Shown: positions 9,856 to 18,910 of the stretch, piece by piece
Layout of the letters: each line of letters begins with the position of its first letter
Numbering within the stretch: position 1 is the stretch's first letter
NCBI RefSeq assembly: GCF_006716085.1
Contig: NZ_VFON01000001.1
Coordinates: 744,001-808,000, forward strand
Length of the DNA stretch: 64,000 nucleotides
Reading direction: 5' to 3'
Source: Leucobacter komagatae
Lineage (GTDB): Bacteria; Actinomycetota; Actinomycetes; Actinomycetales; Microbacteriaceae
Program-made: the position numbers and the translations under genes
Notes under the pieces: model-generated
Told to the model about the DNA's origin: nothing
Databases searched by the model: none
What the model saw: only the letters and a program-made list of their open reading frames with translations

Positions 9856-12081
9856 GTGCTGAAACACCAACTCCTCGCGGGCTGCGCAGTCGCAGTCATC
9901 GCAGCGTCAGCCATCACGGCGTCGCCCCTCGCGGTGGCTCAGGCCGCTCACGCGTCGGTCGCCTCCCCCGCGGTTCGCTTCACCGAGATCGAATCTAATG
10001 AGGGTGTTCCGGGTGACTGGGTCGAGCTGCACAACTCCGGCGACGCCCCCGTCGACCTCTCAGGCTTCACGTTCAAGGACAGCGACGATTCGCACGCGTA
10101 CGTGCTCCCACAGGGCACGGTTATCGCCCCGGGCGAATTCCTCGCCCTTGACGAACTCCAGAAGGGCAGCACGACCCCCGGCTTCGATTTCGGTCTCGGC
10201 AAGGCGGACTCGGCTCGTCTCTTCGACGCCGCGGGCGCGCTCGTCGATTCCACGTCGTGGGCCACTCACGCCCCAACGACTTGGGGGCTCACCGACGGCG
10301 GTACCTGGGCCGAAACCCTCGAACCGACCAAGGGAAGCACAAATGTGTTCGCTCCCCCTACGACCGCGACGCTGTTTCTCAGCGAGGTCGACTCGCAGCC
10401 CGCCGACTGGGTCGAGCTCGTGAACACGGGAGCGACACCGATCGAGCTGTTCGGCTACGAACTGCGCGACAACTCAGATGATCACAGCTGGAAGTTCCCG
10501 GCGGGGGCGACGATCGCCCCGGGCGAGTATCTCGTCGTCTCCGAGACAAGCATCGGAGACATCGGCGCCGGGACGGGCGCGTTCACGGACGCGATCGGGA
10601 TCGGCAGCGCCGACCGAATTCGCCTCTTCACCCCGGATGGGGCTCTGCTCGATGACACGGGGGCGTGGGAGGGCCACGCGGTCATCGACGGCGACGCCGC
10701 CCTGGCGACGCTCGCCCGCTGCGAAGACGGCGCGGGCTCGTTCGTGCTCGCGCACCCGACGCCCGGGGCCCCGAATTCCTGCTACACCGACCCGGGAACA
10801 GGGCCGGGCACCGACCCAGGAGTCGAGGCACCGACCGAGGCGTGGCCGGGTGCGTCAACGAGCCGCACCGTCGACACGACCCGCATGTTCCTTGAGGATT
10901 CATCGGGGCTCGACACGGAGCTCACGGACGACGGCGTCGTGCTGTGGGCGGTCGACAACGGCGAGGGCCGGTTCTGGAAGCTCGACACCGCGGCCGACGG
11001 CACCGTGACCTTCGCGCCGGGTTGGGAGCAGGGCAAGCGTGCCCGGTTCCAGCGCGACGCCGCGAACCCTTCGGCGAAGGGCCCCGACACCGAGGGCATC
11101 ACAGTCGCGGGCGACGGTTTCCTCTACCTCGCATCCGAACGAGACAACGGTGCGAAGGGTGTGAACCAGAACACCGTGTTGAAGATCGACCCGAACGCCG
11201 CGGGCCAAGACGTCGTCGCGACGCAGGAGTGGGACGTCACCTCGATCCTTCCCGCCGTCAGCCCGAACCTCGGGATCGAAGCCGTCGAGTGGGTATCGGA
11301 CGCAGACCTTGCCGGGAAGCTCTTTGATTCACACACGGGCGCCCCGTACACGCCCGCGACTTACCCAGGGCACGGGGGCGGCCTCTTCTTCGTCGCTGTC
11401 GAGGACGGCGGCCAGGTCTTTGCGCTCGCGCTCAACTCGGACGGCAGCGCAACCCGCGTGGCGGAACTGAAACCCCGCCTCGCGGGCGTCATGGCGCTTG
11501 ACTGGGACGTCGTGCGTGGCGGCCTGTGGGCGGTGTGCGACGACGGCTGCGATGGCGCATCAGCATTCTTCACGCTCAATGGCACTGATTCGCCCGACGT
11601 GACCCGCTACAAGCGGCCCGAGGGCCTCCCGAACACCAACAACGAGGGCTTCGCGACCTCCCCGGTTGCGCCGACGGCGGCCAAGCGCTACCAGGCAGCA
11701 GAGCGCTCCCAGGCAGCCGAGCGTGCGGTGTGGTGGTTCACCGACGGGGCGAAGACCGGGGCACTCCAGACGGGCACTCTGTTTACCAAGCCCACAACCG
11801 ACGGCGGGACCGGGACACCCGGTACTGGCACTCCTGGTACGGGCGGCGGGACTGAAACCCCGGGCACCGGTACGGGCACCGGTACCGGCCCTGGCGCAGG
11901 CACCGGCACCAAGCCCGGTGGCGCGGGCACCCACGGAACTCTCGCCGCCACCGGCGGTGACAGCCTGACCGACTCGGCAGTGCTCGTTGGAGCCGCCACC
12001 GCGCTGCTGCTCGGCGGCGGGCTGCTCGCCGCAGCGGTCGTGCGGCGGCGGGGCGCGACGCTCGCTAACCGGCGCCGCTAG
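9856..12081 (+). CDS. Surface protein: two lamin-tail domains, phytase-esterase-like beta-propeller, LAxTG anchor
   Basis: A 741-aa exported protein with a signal peptide at residues 1-30. Two tandem lamin-tail (LTD) domains follow, each with the FTEIESNE../WVELHNSGD../SGFTFKDSDDSHAYVLPQG pattern (about 36-150 and 172-312). A propeller-like region (about 325-620) carries DTEGITVAGDGFLYLASERDN and GIEAVEWVSD, as in esterase-like phytase-family proteins. A Gly/Thr/Pro linker leads to LAATG, a hydrophobic helix and RRR, the layout of a sorting signal for the class E sortases common in actinobacteria. Start is GTG 9856 with GAAGGA ahead. LTD proteins are often linked to extracellular nucleic-acid or phosphate metabolism; the substrate is unknown. 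Confidence 0.8.
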   Translation: MLKHQLLAGCAVAVIAASAITASPLAVAQAAHASVASPAVRFTEIESNEGVPGDWVELHNSGDAPVDLSGFTFKDSDDSHAYVLPQGTVIAPGEFLALDELQKGSTTPGFDFGLGKADSARLFDAAGALVDSTSWATHAPTTWGLTDGGTWAETLEPTKGSTNVFAPPTTATLFLSEVDSQPADWVELVNTGATPIELFGYELRDNSDDHSWKFPAGATIAPGEYLVVSETSIGDIGAGTGAFTDAIGIGSADRIRLFTPDGALLDDTGAWEGHAVIDGDAALATLARCEDGAGSFVLAHPTPGAPNSCYTDPGTGPGTDPGVEAPTEAWPGASTSRTVDTTRMFLEDSSGLDTELTDDGVVLWAVDNGEGRFWKLDTAADGTVTFAPGWEQGKRARFQRDAANPSAKGPDTEGITVAGDGFLYLASERDNGAKGVNQNTVLKIDPNAAGQDVVATQEWDVTSILPAVSPNLGIEAVEWVSDADLAGKLFDSHTGAPYTPATYPGHGGGLFFVAVEDGGQVFALALNSDGSATRVAELKPRLAGVMALDWDVVRGGLWAVCDDGCDGASAFFTLNGTDSPDVTRYKRPEGLPNTNNEGFATSPVAPTAAKRYQAAERSQAAERAVWWFTDGAKTGALQTGTLFTKPTTDGGTGTPGTGTPGTGGGTETPGTGTGTGTGPGAGTGTKPGGAGTHGTLAATGGDSLTDSAVLVGAATALLLGGGLLAAAVVRRRGATLANRRR

Positions 12082-12102
12082 CCGCAGACGGTGCTCGGGC
12101 GG

Positions 12103-13074
12103 CTAGAAGCCGAGCCGTCCGAGCGCCTTCGGGTCGCGCTGCCACTCCTTCATTACCTTGACGCGGAGCGACAGGTACACCTTCCGGCCGAGCAGCGCCT
12201 CGATCTCGTGCCGGGCGTCCTCACCGATCTGGCGCAGTCGAGAGCCACCCTTGCCGATGACGATGCCCTTTTGGCTGTCGCGTTCAACGTAGAGCGAGGC
12301 GTACAGCTCGAGCAGGCCGAGCTCACCGTCGCTCTCCGGCTCGCGCTCTTCACGGTCGTCGACGGTCACCGCGAGCGAGTGCGGCAGCTCTTCCCGAGCC
12401 TCGCGCAGTGCGGCCTCACGGATGAGTTCGGCGATCCGATCGTCCTCAGTCTCGTCAGTTGATGATTCGTCGTCGTAGAGCGGCGGCGACAGGGGCATGA
12501 GCTTCAGCAGCTCATCGCTGAGGATGTCGAGCTGTTCGCGGGTCACGGCGGAGATCGGCACGACGGCATCCCACTCACGCAGCTCGCCCAAGCGCAGCAG
12601 CTGGTCAAAGATCTCTGACTTCGACGCCTCGTCGACCTTTGTCAGGATCGCGACCTTTTTCGCGCGCGGAAAGTCGTTCAGCCGGTCATTGATGAAGCGG
12701 TCGCCGGGACCGAGCTTCTCGTTCGCCGGAACGCAAAACCCGATCACATCGACGTCACCGAGCATCGACTCCACGAGCGCGTTGAGTCGCTCCCCGAGCA
12801 GTGTCCTCGGCCGGTGAATGCCGGGGGTGTCGACGATGATGAGCTGTCCGTCGGGCCGGTGCGCGATACCGCGGATGGCGCGGCGGGTGGTCTGCGGCTT
12901 CGGGCTCGTGATGGCGATCTTTTCGCCGACGAGCGCGTTCGTGAGCGTCGACTTGCCGACGTTCGGCCGGCCGACGAAGGAGACGAAGCCCGCCCGGAAC
13001 TCTTCGCCCGCAGGCATTGTGTTTTCGCTCGCTTCGCCCGCGGGCAGCGGGGTGGTGCTATCGGGTTCGTTCAT
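12103..13074 (-). CDS. era: GTPase Era
   Basis: A 323-aa essential GTPase for 30S ribosome assembly that binds the 3' end of 16S rRNA. G1 is GRPNVGKS at residues 35-42; G3 is DTPG and G4 is TKVD. The C-terminal KH domain shows ERDSQKGIVIGKGGSRLRQIGEDAR, ending KEWQRDPKALGRLGF as usual. The first ~25 residues are a variable extension. It overlaps the upstream corC-like stop by 4 bp and is the last gene of the ybeY-phoH cluster. Confidence 0.97.
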   Translation of the reverse strand: MNEPDSTTPLPAGEASENTMPAGEEFRAGFVSFVGRPNVGKSTLTNALVGEKIAITSPKPQTTRRAIRGIAHRPDGQLIIVDTPGIHRPRTLLGERLNALVESMLGDVDVIGFCVPANEKLGPGDRFINDRLNDFPRAKKVAILTKVDEASKSEIFDQLLRLGELREWDAVVPISAVTREQLDILSDELLKLMPLSPPLYDDESSTDETEDDRIAELIREAALREAREELPHSLAVTVDDREEREPESDGELGLLELYASLYVERDSQKGIVIGKGGSRLRQIGEDARHEIEALLGRKVYLSLRVKVMKEWQRDPKALGRLGF

Positions 13075-13985
13075 GCCGTTTCCTCAGTCTTGTCTTCCGC
13101 GGACTCCGCGGGTTCGTGAATGGCGCGGGCGCGCGCCGTAATCAATCGTTTGCGCCGGCGCTCAGTCTCGAGCGCTTCAAGTTCGATGCCCTCACCCGTG
13201 ACTCGGTCGCCGACCTCGGGGAGTCTCCCGAGCCACTTGGCGAAAAGCCCGCCGACGGTGTCAACGTCTTCGTCATCAAGTTCGAGTTCGAACAGCTCCC
13301 CCAGATCATCGATGGGCAGCATCGCGCTCACCAGGAACAGGCCGGGAGCCTCTTCAACGACCTCGGGCGCTTCACGGTCGTGCTCGTCGCTGATATCGCC
13401 GAGCACCTCTTCGATCAGGTCTTCGAGTGTCACGAGCCCCGAGATGCCGCCGTACTCGTCGACGACCAGGGCGAGGTGATTCGATTCCTGCTGCATCCGG
13501 CGCAACAGCCTGTCAGCCCGCTGCACCTCGGGCACGAACATCGCGGGCTTCATGATGCGCGTGACGGGCGACTCCTCCGCCTCATCGGGCCGTCGTAGCA
13601 CGAACCCGCTCGCGTCTCGGAGGTACATGACCCCGAGCACCTCGTCGACGTCGTCGCCAATCACCGGGACCCGCGAGTGGCGAGAGTTCAAGAGCAGCTC
13701 AAGCCCATCGCGGATCGAGACGTCGGAGTCGACAGTCACCATGTCGGTGCGCGGAACCATCACCTCTCGCACGAGCGTGTCGCCGAACTCGACGATCGAG
13801 TGGATGTAGTCGCGATCCCCCTCCTCAAGCAGGGCGAGCTCGGTCGCGTGGTCCACCATCGAGAGGAGCTGCTGCTCATCGCGTACGCGACCGCGCCCGA
13901 GCGCCACGCGCTCCGCGATGCGCCGCACGGCGGCGCTCACCCGCTCAAACAGCGGAGGCAGGTCGTCGTCGCTCACAGAGCTCAC
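13071..13985 (-). CDS. CorC/HlyC-type CBS-pair protein without DUF21
   Basis: A 304-aa protein with paired CBS domains (about 70-200; REVMVPRTDMVTVD and HLALVVDEYGGISGLVTLEDLIEEVLGDI) followed by a CorC_HlyC C-terminal domain (FLVSAMLPIDDLGELF..). The family is linked to magnesium/cobalt efflux and membrane-bound homologues are CNNM-like transporters. The membrane DUF21 domain that many Gram-positive homologues at this locus carry is missing; the N-terminus is a charged 60-aa segment as in E. coli CorC. The GTG at 13985 overlaps the ybeY stop, so the short form is probably the true start. Confidence 0.88.
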   Translation of the reverse strand: MSSVSDDDLPPLFERVSAAVRRIAERVALGRGRVRDEQQLLSMVDHATELALLEEGDRDYIHSIVEFGDTLVREVMVPRTDMVTVDSDVSIRDGLELLLNSRHSRVPVIGDDVDEVLGVMYLRDASGFVLRRPDEAEESPVTRIMKPAMFVPEVQRADRLLRRMQQESNHLALVVDEYGGISGLVTLEDLIEEVLGDISDEHDREAPEVVEEAPGLFLVSAMLPIDDLGELFELELDDEDVDTVGGLFAKWLGRLPEVGDRVTGEGIELEALETERRRKRLITARARAIHEPAESAEDKTEETA

Positions 13986-14437
13986 CGTTCTCGCGTGCTA
14001 AACGCGAGCACCAGGTCGCGCTGCATCCCGAACATCTCGGCTTCCTCATCGGGAGTTCCGTGGTCGAAGCCCAGCAGGTGCAGCATGCCGTGGGTGACGA
14101 GCACCGTCAGCTCCTGTTCCAGCGAGTGCCCGGCGTTCTCCGCTTGCACCTGCGCGACCTGCGGGCAGACGACAATATCACCGAGCAGCCCGGCGGGCGA
14201 GGGCGCGTCGGGGCGGCCGGGGCGCAGTTCGTCCATCGGGAAGCTGAGCACGTCGGTCGCACCGGGCTCGTCCATCCACTGCACGTGGAGCTGCTCGATC
14301 GCTGCTTCGTCCACAAACATCAGGCTCAGTTCGGTGTCGGGGTGCACGAACATCGACTCGAGCACAAAGCTCACGAGCCGCTGCAGCCGGTCTTCGCCGA
14401 CGGCGACCCCTGATTCGTTGTTGATCTCGACGCTCAT
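13982..14437 (-). CDS. ybeY: Endoribonuclease YbeY
   Basis: A 151-aa zinc-dependent RNase used in 16S rRNA 3'-end maturation and ribosome quality control. The signature HGMLHLLGFDH gives the three metal-binding histidines. Preceding segments (ATDVLSFPMDE and LLGDIVVCPQ) match the family. It overlaps phoH upstream and corC downstream by 4 bp each, which indicates one tightly coupled operon. Confidence 0.96.
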   Translation of the reverse strand: MSVEINNESGVAVGEDRLQRLVSFVLESMFVHPDTELSLMFVDEAAIEQLHVQWMDEPGATDVLSFPMDELRPGRPDAPSPAGLLGDIVVCPQVAQVQAENAGHSLEQELTVLVTHGMLHLLGFDHGTPDEEAEMFGMQRDLVLAFSTRER

Positions 14438-15603
14438 CGGTCGCGCTTCCCTTCGATGTGATCGTGGCGGCTCGATCGCGCGCCCGGTGCGGCATCTCCA
14501 ACTGACGTATCGCCAACTGCTGTACCGCTAACTGCTGTATCTGCTGAGCCGTTCCTCTCCGCGGCCTGCCGCTCGTCAAACGCGGCGTACGCGTCAACGA
14601 TGCGGCCAACGAGGCTGTGGCGGACGATGTCGTCGGCCGTGAGCTCGGCGAAGTGAATGTCTTCCACACTGCGAAGGATCTTACTCACCACGCGCAGCCC
14701 GCTCTGCTTCACCGGCAGATCGACCTGGGTCATGTCGCCGGTCACCACCATTTTCGAGCCGTAGCCGAGCCTGGTGAGGAACATTTTCATCTGCTCGGGC
14801 GTGGTGTTCTGTGCCTCGTCGAGCACGACGAACGCCTCGTTGAGCGTGCGTCCGCGCATGTACGCGAGCGGCGCGACCTCGATCGTGCCGTTCGCGAGCA
14901 GCTTGGGCACGAGATCCTGATCCATCATCGACCCGACCGCGTCAAACAGCGGCCTGAGGTAGGGGTCAATCTTGTCTTCGAGGCTGCCCGGCAGGTAGCC
15001 CAGGCGCTCGCCCGCTTCAACGGCGGGGCGCGTCAGCACGATCTTCGAGACCTCGCGGCGCTGCAGCGCCTGCACGGCCTTCGCCATCGCGAGGTAGGTC
15101 TTGCCGGTGCCGGCGGGGCCCAGGCCGAACACGATCGTGTTCTTGTCGATCGCGTCAACGTACTCGCGCTGGCCCTGCGTCTGAGGGCGAACCGAGTTGC
15201 CGCGCACGGTGAGGATCGGCTCGCTCAGCGTGATCGCGGCTCGCGGGCCGTCACCGTCGCGCACCATGCGTGCGATCGAGCGGACGTCGGTGCTCGAGAC
15301 AGCGCCGCTGCGCCGCGCGAGTTCGAGGATCTCGCGGACGAGCTGCTCCGCCGCGCGGACCGCGCTCGTCTCGCCACGAATCGAGAGGACGTCGTTGCGC
15401 GCGTTGAACTGCACGCTCGGGTGCTGCGCTTCGAGGTCAGCGAGCAGCTGGTCGCGATGGCCGAGGAACGAGGCGAGTTCGACACCGGTGAGCGTCACCG
15501 TGCGCTCGAGCTGCGGCTCGGGTCGCTGACCGGCCGGCGTCTCACCCCCGGTGGCGGGGTCCGTCGCGGCCCCGGCACCTGACGAGTCTGGTTCAGAACC
15601 CAA
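14434..15603 (-). CDS. PhoH family ATPase (PhoH/YbeZ)
   Basis: An about 389-aa cytoplasmic ATPase/putative RNA helicase that works next to YbeY. Walker A is [13 protein letters not shown], Walker B is FVVLDEAQN, and [13 protein letters not shown] is also conserved. The start is uncertain. The frame stays open to 15777 but that part overlaps the HIT gene and is low complexity. TTG at 15603, 10 nt after GAGGAG and overlapping the HIT stop by 11 bp, fits best. The C-terminal 40 residues, rich in Ala/Gly/Ser, are variable. Confidence 0.88.
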   Translation of the reverse strand: MGSEPDSSGAGAATDPATGGETPAGQRPEPQLERTVTLTGVELASFLGHRDQLLADLEAQHPSVQFNARNDVLSIRGETSAVRAAEQLVREILELARRSGAVSSTDVRSIARMVRDGDGPRAAITLSEPILTVRGNSVRPQTQGQREYVDAIDKNTIVFGLGPAGTGKTYLAMAKAVQALQRREVSKIVLTRPAVEAGERLGYLPGSLEDKIDPYLRPLFDAVGSMMDQDLVPKLLANGTIEVAPLAYMRGRTLNEAFVVLDEAQNTTPEQMKMFLTRLGYGSKMVVTGDMTQVDLPVKQSGLRVVSKILRSVEDIHFAELTADDIVRHSLVGRIVDAYAAFDERQAAERNGSADTAVSGTAVGDTSVGDAAPGARSSRHDHIEGKRDR

Positions 15604-15940
15604 GGAGGGATCGCTCCTCAAGATTCGCGATGATGTGCGCGTGGACGTGGAACACCGTCTGACCCGCCGAGGCACCGTTGTTGAAGATGAGCCGGTACTC
15701 GCCGTTCGCGTGCTCTTCGGCGAGCTGCTTCGCGACCGAGACCATCTCGGCGAGCAGTTCGGGGTCGCCAGCGGCAAGCTCGGTCACGTCGCGGTACTCC
15801 GTGGTCTTCGGAATCACGAGGATGTGAACGGGCGCCTGCGGGTTGATGTCGGGGAACGCGATCACGCGCTCCGTCTCTGCGAGGAGCTTCGCGGGGATCT
15901 CACCCGAGACGATTTTGCCAAATACTGTCTCTTCAGCCAT
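15593..15940 (-). CDS. HIT family (HINT-like) nucleotide hydrolase
   Basis: A 115-aa protein of the histidine-triad superfamily. The catalytic triad motif is FHVHAHII near the C-terminus, and the N-terminus TVFGKIVSGEIPAKLLAETERVIAFPDINPQAPVHILVIPK is typical of HINT. These enzymes hydrolyse AMP-linked phosphoramidates. It sits between rsmE and phoH in the usual actinobacterial order. Confidence 0.93.
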   Translation of the reverse strand: MAEETVFGKIVSGEIPAKLLAETERVIAFPDINPQAPVHILVIPKTTEYRDVTELAAGDPELLAEMVSVAKQLAEEHANGEYRLIFNNGASAGQTVFHVHAHIIANLEERSLLGF

Positions 15941-15987
15941 ACGCCCAGTCTACTGTCACACTCGCGCTGCCGCCGGGAACGTTCCAG

Positions 15988-16722
15988 TCACCAGCGGCCG
16001 AGCGCGGCGTTCAGCACGGCAATCGCGGCGGGCCCGGCCGACGACGTCCGAAGCACGTTGTTCCCGAGGAGCGCGATCTGCCGCTCCCCCGGCCCCTGCG
16101 CCGTGAGTGTCGAGAGTTCGATGTCGGTGAGCCCGCCCTCGGGGCCAACGACGAGGTACACGTCGCGCTCGTCAGGGGGGCGCCAGGCGCTGAGCCGCTC
16201 CTCGCCACGCGGGTGCAGCGCGATGACGTGACCGTCAAGCGCCGCGAGATCCGCCGTCGCCACAGGCTGAAGCACCTCCGGGATCCACCCGCGCATCGAC
16301 TGCTTCGAAGCCTCGCGGGCGATCCGCGACCACTTGGCGACGCCCTTCTCGGCCTTCTCGCCGACCCACCTCGACACGGAGCGCTCGGCCTGCCAGGGAA
16401 CGATCGCGTCAACACCAAACTCGGTAGCCTGCTCGACGGCACGCTCGTCGCGGTCGCCCTTCGCGAGGGCCTGCACGAGCACCAGCCTGCGGGCGGGAGC
16501 CGGAACCTCCTCGACACGCTCGACCGCGACGGTAAAGCTGTCGCGGCCCAGCTCAGTCACCGCCCCGAAAGCACGCAGCCCGCGACCGTTTCCAACGATC
16601 GTCTGTTCGCCCAGGCGCAGCCGGCTCACGCGCACGGCGTGCCTACCCTCGTCACCGGAGACGGTGATCAGCCCGCCGGGCTCGGTGTCCGCGAGCGACT
16701 CGTCGAAGTACAGGTTCGCCAC
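15988..16722 (-). CDS. rsmE: 16S rRNA (uracil1498-N3)-methyltransferase RsmE
   Basis: A 244-aa SPOUT-type methyltransferase. An N-terminal PUA-like part (ADTEPGGLITVSGDEGRHAVRVSRLRLGEQ) is followed by the knotted SPOUT domain with VGPEGGLTDIEL and the C-terminal LLGNNVLRTSSAGPAAIAVLNA signature that binds S-adenosylmethionine. It uses GTG at 16722, two bases after the dnaJ stop, so it is co-transcribed with hrcA-dnaJ. Confidence 0.95.
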   Translation of the reverse strand: MANLYFDESLADTEPGGLITVSGDEGRHAVRVSRLRLGEQTIVGNGRGLRAFGAVTELGRDSFTVAVERVEEVPAPARRLVLVQALAKGDRDERAVEQATEFGVDAIVPWQAERSVSRWVGEKAEKGVAKWSRIAREASKQSMRGWIPEVLQPVATADLAALDGHVIALHPRGEERLSAWRPPDERDVYLVVGPEGGLTDIELSTLTAQGPGERQIALLGNNVLRTSSAGPAAIAVLNAALGRW

Positions 16723-16724
16723 GG

Positions 16725-17816
16725 TTATCCGAAGAAACGATCGCGCAGCTTGCCGAAGAAGCTCTGCTTGAACTCACCGAAGTGCGGCGGCTCCTCCTTG
16801 CGGAGCTTCGCGAGCTGCTCGACGAGCGACTTCTCCTTGTGCGACAGCTTCGTGGGCGTCGCCACCTGCATCGCAATCTTGAGGTCACCGCGGGTCGTCG
16901 AGCGAAGCCCCTGGATGCCCCTGCCACGCACCGAAACGAGGTCGCCCGACTGCGTGCCGGCAGGGATTTCGACTTTCACGCTCCCGTCGAGCGACTCAAC
17001 GTTAACCTCGGTGCCGAGGATCGCGTCGGTCATCGACACCTGCATCGTGCTTAGAAGGTCGTTGCCGTCGCGGCTGAAAACGTCATCGTGCTCGACGCGG
17101 AACTCGATGAACAGGTCACCGTTCGGCCCGCCGAAGGGGCCAACCTCGCCGCCGCCCCGCATCTGCATGCGGGTGCCGGTGTCGATGCCCGAGGGGATAT
17201 CGACCTGCATGGTGCGCCGCTCACGCAGCCGCCCCTTGCCTGCGCACTCGACGCACGGGCTCTCAATGATGGTGCCGTAGCCCTGGCAGCTGCCGCAGGG
17301 GTGCATCGTCACGACGTTACCGAAGAGCGAGCGCACCTCGCGCTGCACCTGGCCCTGGCCGCGGCACACGTCGCAGGTGACCGGGTGCGTGCCCGGCTGG
17401 CAGCCGTTGCCGCCGCAGGTGTTGCACAGCACAGCGGTGTTGACCGTGATGTCGCGCTGCACGCCAAAGACAACCTCCGAGAGCTTCACGTCAACGCGAA
17501 TGAGCGCGTCCTCGCCGCGCTCCTCACGGGCGCGCGGGCCGCGCGACCCACCGCCGAACCCGCCGCCGAAGAACGTCTCAAAGATGTCACCGAACCCGCC
17601 GGCCCCGCCCTGCTGGCCGCCCATGTCGTAGCGCTGGCGCTGCTCGGGGTCGCTGAGCACGTCGTAGGCGTGCGTCACGCTCTTGAACTGCTCGGCCGCC
17701 TCCTCGCTCGGGTTCACATCGGGGTGCAGCTGGCGCGCCAGCTTCCGATACGCCTTCTTGATCTCTTCGAGGCTCGCTTCGCGAGAAACGCCGAGCGTCT
17801 CGTAGTGATCCGCCAC
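16725..17816 (-). CDS. dnaJ: Chaperone DnaJ (DnaJ2 type, HrcA-linked)
   Basis: A 363-aa Hsp40 co-chaperone that stimulates DnaK. The J domain carries HPD at residues 31-33. A Gly/Phe region follows, then four zinc-binding repeats ([32 protein letters not shown]) and the C-terminal substrate-binding domain. Start is GTG 17816 with AGGAG 8 nt ahead. It follows hrcA in the same direction, so it should fall under the CIRCE/HrcA circuit. The 119-bp gap contains two CTCTGCGCTCA-type repeats. Confidence 0.96.
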   Translation of the reverse strand: MADHYETLGVSREASLEEIKKAYRKLARQLHPDVNPSEEAAEQFKSVTHAYDVLSDPEQRQRYDMGGQQGGAGGFGDIFETFFGGGFGGGSRGPRAREERGEDALIRVDVKLSEVVFGVQRDITVNTAVLCNTCGGNGCQPGTHPVTCDVCRGQGQVQREVRSLFGNVVTMHPCGSCQGYGTIIESPCVECAGKGRLRERRTMQVDIPSGIDTGTRMQMRGGGEVGPFGGPNGDLFIEFRVEHDDVFSRDGNDLLSTMQVSMTDAILGTEVNVESLDGSVKVEIPAGTQSGDLVSVRGRGIQGLRSTTRGDLKIAMQVATPTKLSHKEKSLVEQLAKLRKEEPPHFGEFKQSFFGKLRDRFFG

Positions 17817-17935
17817 AGTGATACTCCTAGGGGTCGTGGATGTGTGATGTATGTAGGGCCGGTGTCTGAGTCAGGCCAGCGCGCCGGCGGCGCTCAGTGC
17901 TGTTCGTTCAAGGCTCTGCGCTCAATGCTCTGCGC

Positions 17936-18865
17936 TCAGCGGTCTTCACTGAGTAACCGGTTGAGGTATCTGGCAACCGCGCGCACCGCCTGAATATTCC
18001 CGGCGTAGTCCATGCGCAGCGGGCCGAGCACGCCGAGCCTCGACGCCCCCGCCTGCTCATAGTTCGTCGCGATGATCGACGCGTCAGAGAGCCCGTAGGC
18101 CTCGTTCTCTCGCCCAATCGAGGCGGCGATGTCGCGCTCGTCTTGCACGAGCTCACCGAACAGGCGGAGCAGGGTCACCTGCTCTTCGATCGCCTCGAGC
18201 ACGGTCGGGAGCGAGCCCGCGAGCTCGACGTCGCCGGGCTCGGCCCAATCGCGCACGGTGGCCGCGAGTTCGGTGACCGCCCGGTCGGCAGCGTCGATGT
18301 CTTGCCCCACGACGCGGGTCGCGATGCGCTCACGGACGGTGTTCAGCCATACCTCGCTCGCCCGCTCTGCGGGGAGCATCGCCGTCTGTTGCTCGACCAC
18401 TCCGTTGCCAAGGATGAGCACGCTAAGCACCCGGTTCTCACCGAGCGCGACGAGGTCGACGTGCCGCACAGCGACGCTGCGCAACGACGGGTACTGCACG
18501 ACGGCAACCTGGTTCGTGAGCTGCGAAAGCAGCCGCACCGTTCGGGCCATGACGTCGTCGAGGTCGCTCGACTCCCCGAGAAAGCGCTCGATCGCCGAGC
18601 GCTGAGCGGCCGTCATCGGCCGGAGCTTCGCGAGCGTGTCGACGTACAGGCGGTAGCCCTTGTCGGTGGGCACACGCCCGGAAGATGTGTGGGTCTGCGC
18701 GATCAACTCGTCGTCCTCAAGCAGCGCCATGTCGTTGCGAATCGTCGCGGCCGACACACCAAACGCGTGCCGCTCGACGATCGACTTCGAGCCGACGGGC
18801 TCGTTGAGGGCGACGTAGTCGCTCACGATCGCGTGCAGCACGGCAAGACTGCGCTCAGGGACCAT
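17936..18865 (-). CDS. hrcA: Heat-inducible transcription repressor HrcA
   Basis: A 309-aa repressor that binds CIRCE operators and keeps heat-shock genes off. The N-terminal winged helix reads LHAIVSDYVALNEPVGSKSIVERHAFGVSAATIRNDMALLEDDELIAQTHTSSGRVPTDKGYRLYVD, diagnostic for HrcA. The start was set at ATG 18865, with AAAGGCGG ahead, rather than the in-frame ATG 21 bp upstream, which has no suitable ribosome site. A CIRCE element lies 15-41 bp upstream, so the gene is autoregulated. Confidence 0.96.
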   Translation of the reverse strand: MVPERSLAVLHAIVSDYVALNEPVGSKSIVERHAFGVSAATIRNDMALLEDDELIAQTHTSSGRVPTDKGYRLYVDTLAKLRPMTAAQRSAIERFLGESSDLDDVMARTVRLLSQLTNQVAVVQYPSLRSVAVRHVDLVALGENRVLSVLILGNGVVEQQTAMLPAERASEVWLNTVRERIATRVVGQDIDAADRAVTELAATVRDWAEPGDVELAGSLPTVLEAIEEQVTLLRLFGELVQDERDIAASIGRENEAYGLSDASIIATNYEQAGASRLGVLGPLRMDYAGNIQAVRAVARYLNRLLSEDR

Positions 18866-18879
18866 CACGCACCGCCTTT

Positions 18880-18906
18880 CTGGCACTCGAACAACCTGAG
18901 TGCCAG
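18880..18906. promoter_or_regulatory. CIRCE operator
   Basis: CTGGCACTC (18880-18888), a 9-bp spacer and GAGTGCCAG (18898-18906) form a perfect 9-9-9 inverted repeat. It differs from the consensus TTAGCACTC-N9-GAGTGCTAA only at the outer bases. It lies directly upstream of hrcA-dnaJ, the expected position. Confidence 0.95.
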
Positions 18907-18910
18907 TCTA

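Noticed and set aside
9801..9998. Small open frame overlapping the surface-protein start
   Set aside because: It begins inside the inverted repeat and runs out of frame with the signal peptide; there is no supporting ribosome site.
15604..15777. Extended N-terminus for PhoH starting at ATG 15777
   Set aside because: The added part lies over the HIT gene in another frame and is Ser/Arg/Thr low complexity, unlike PhoH.
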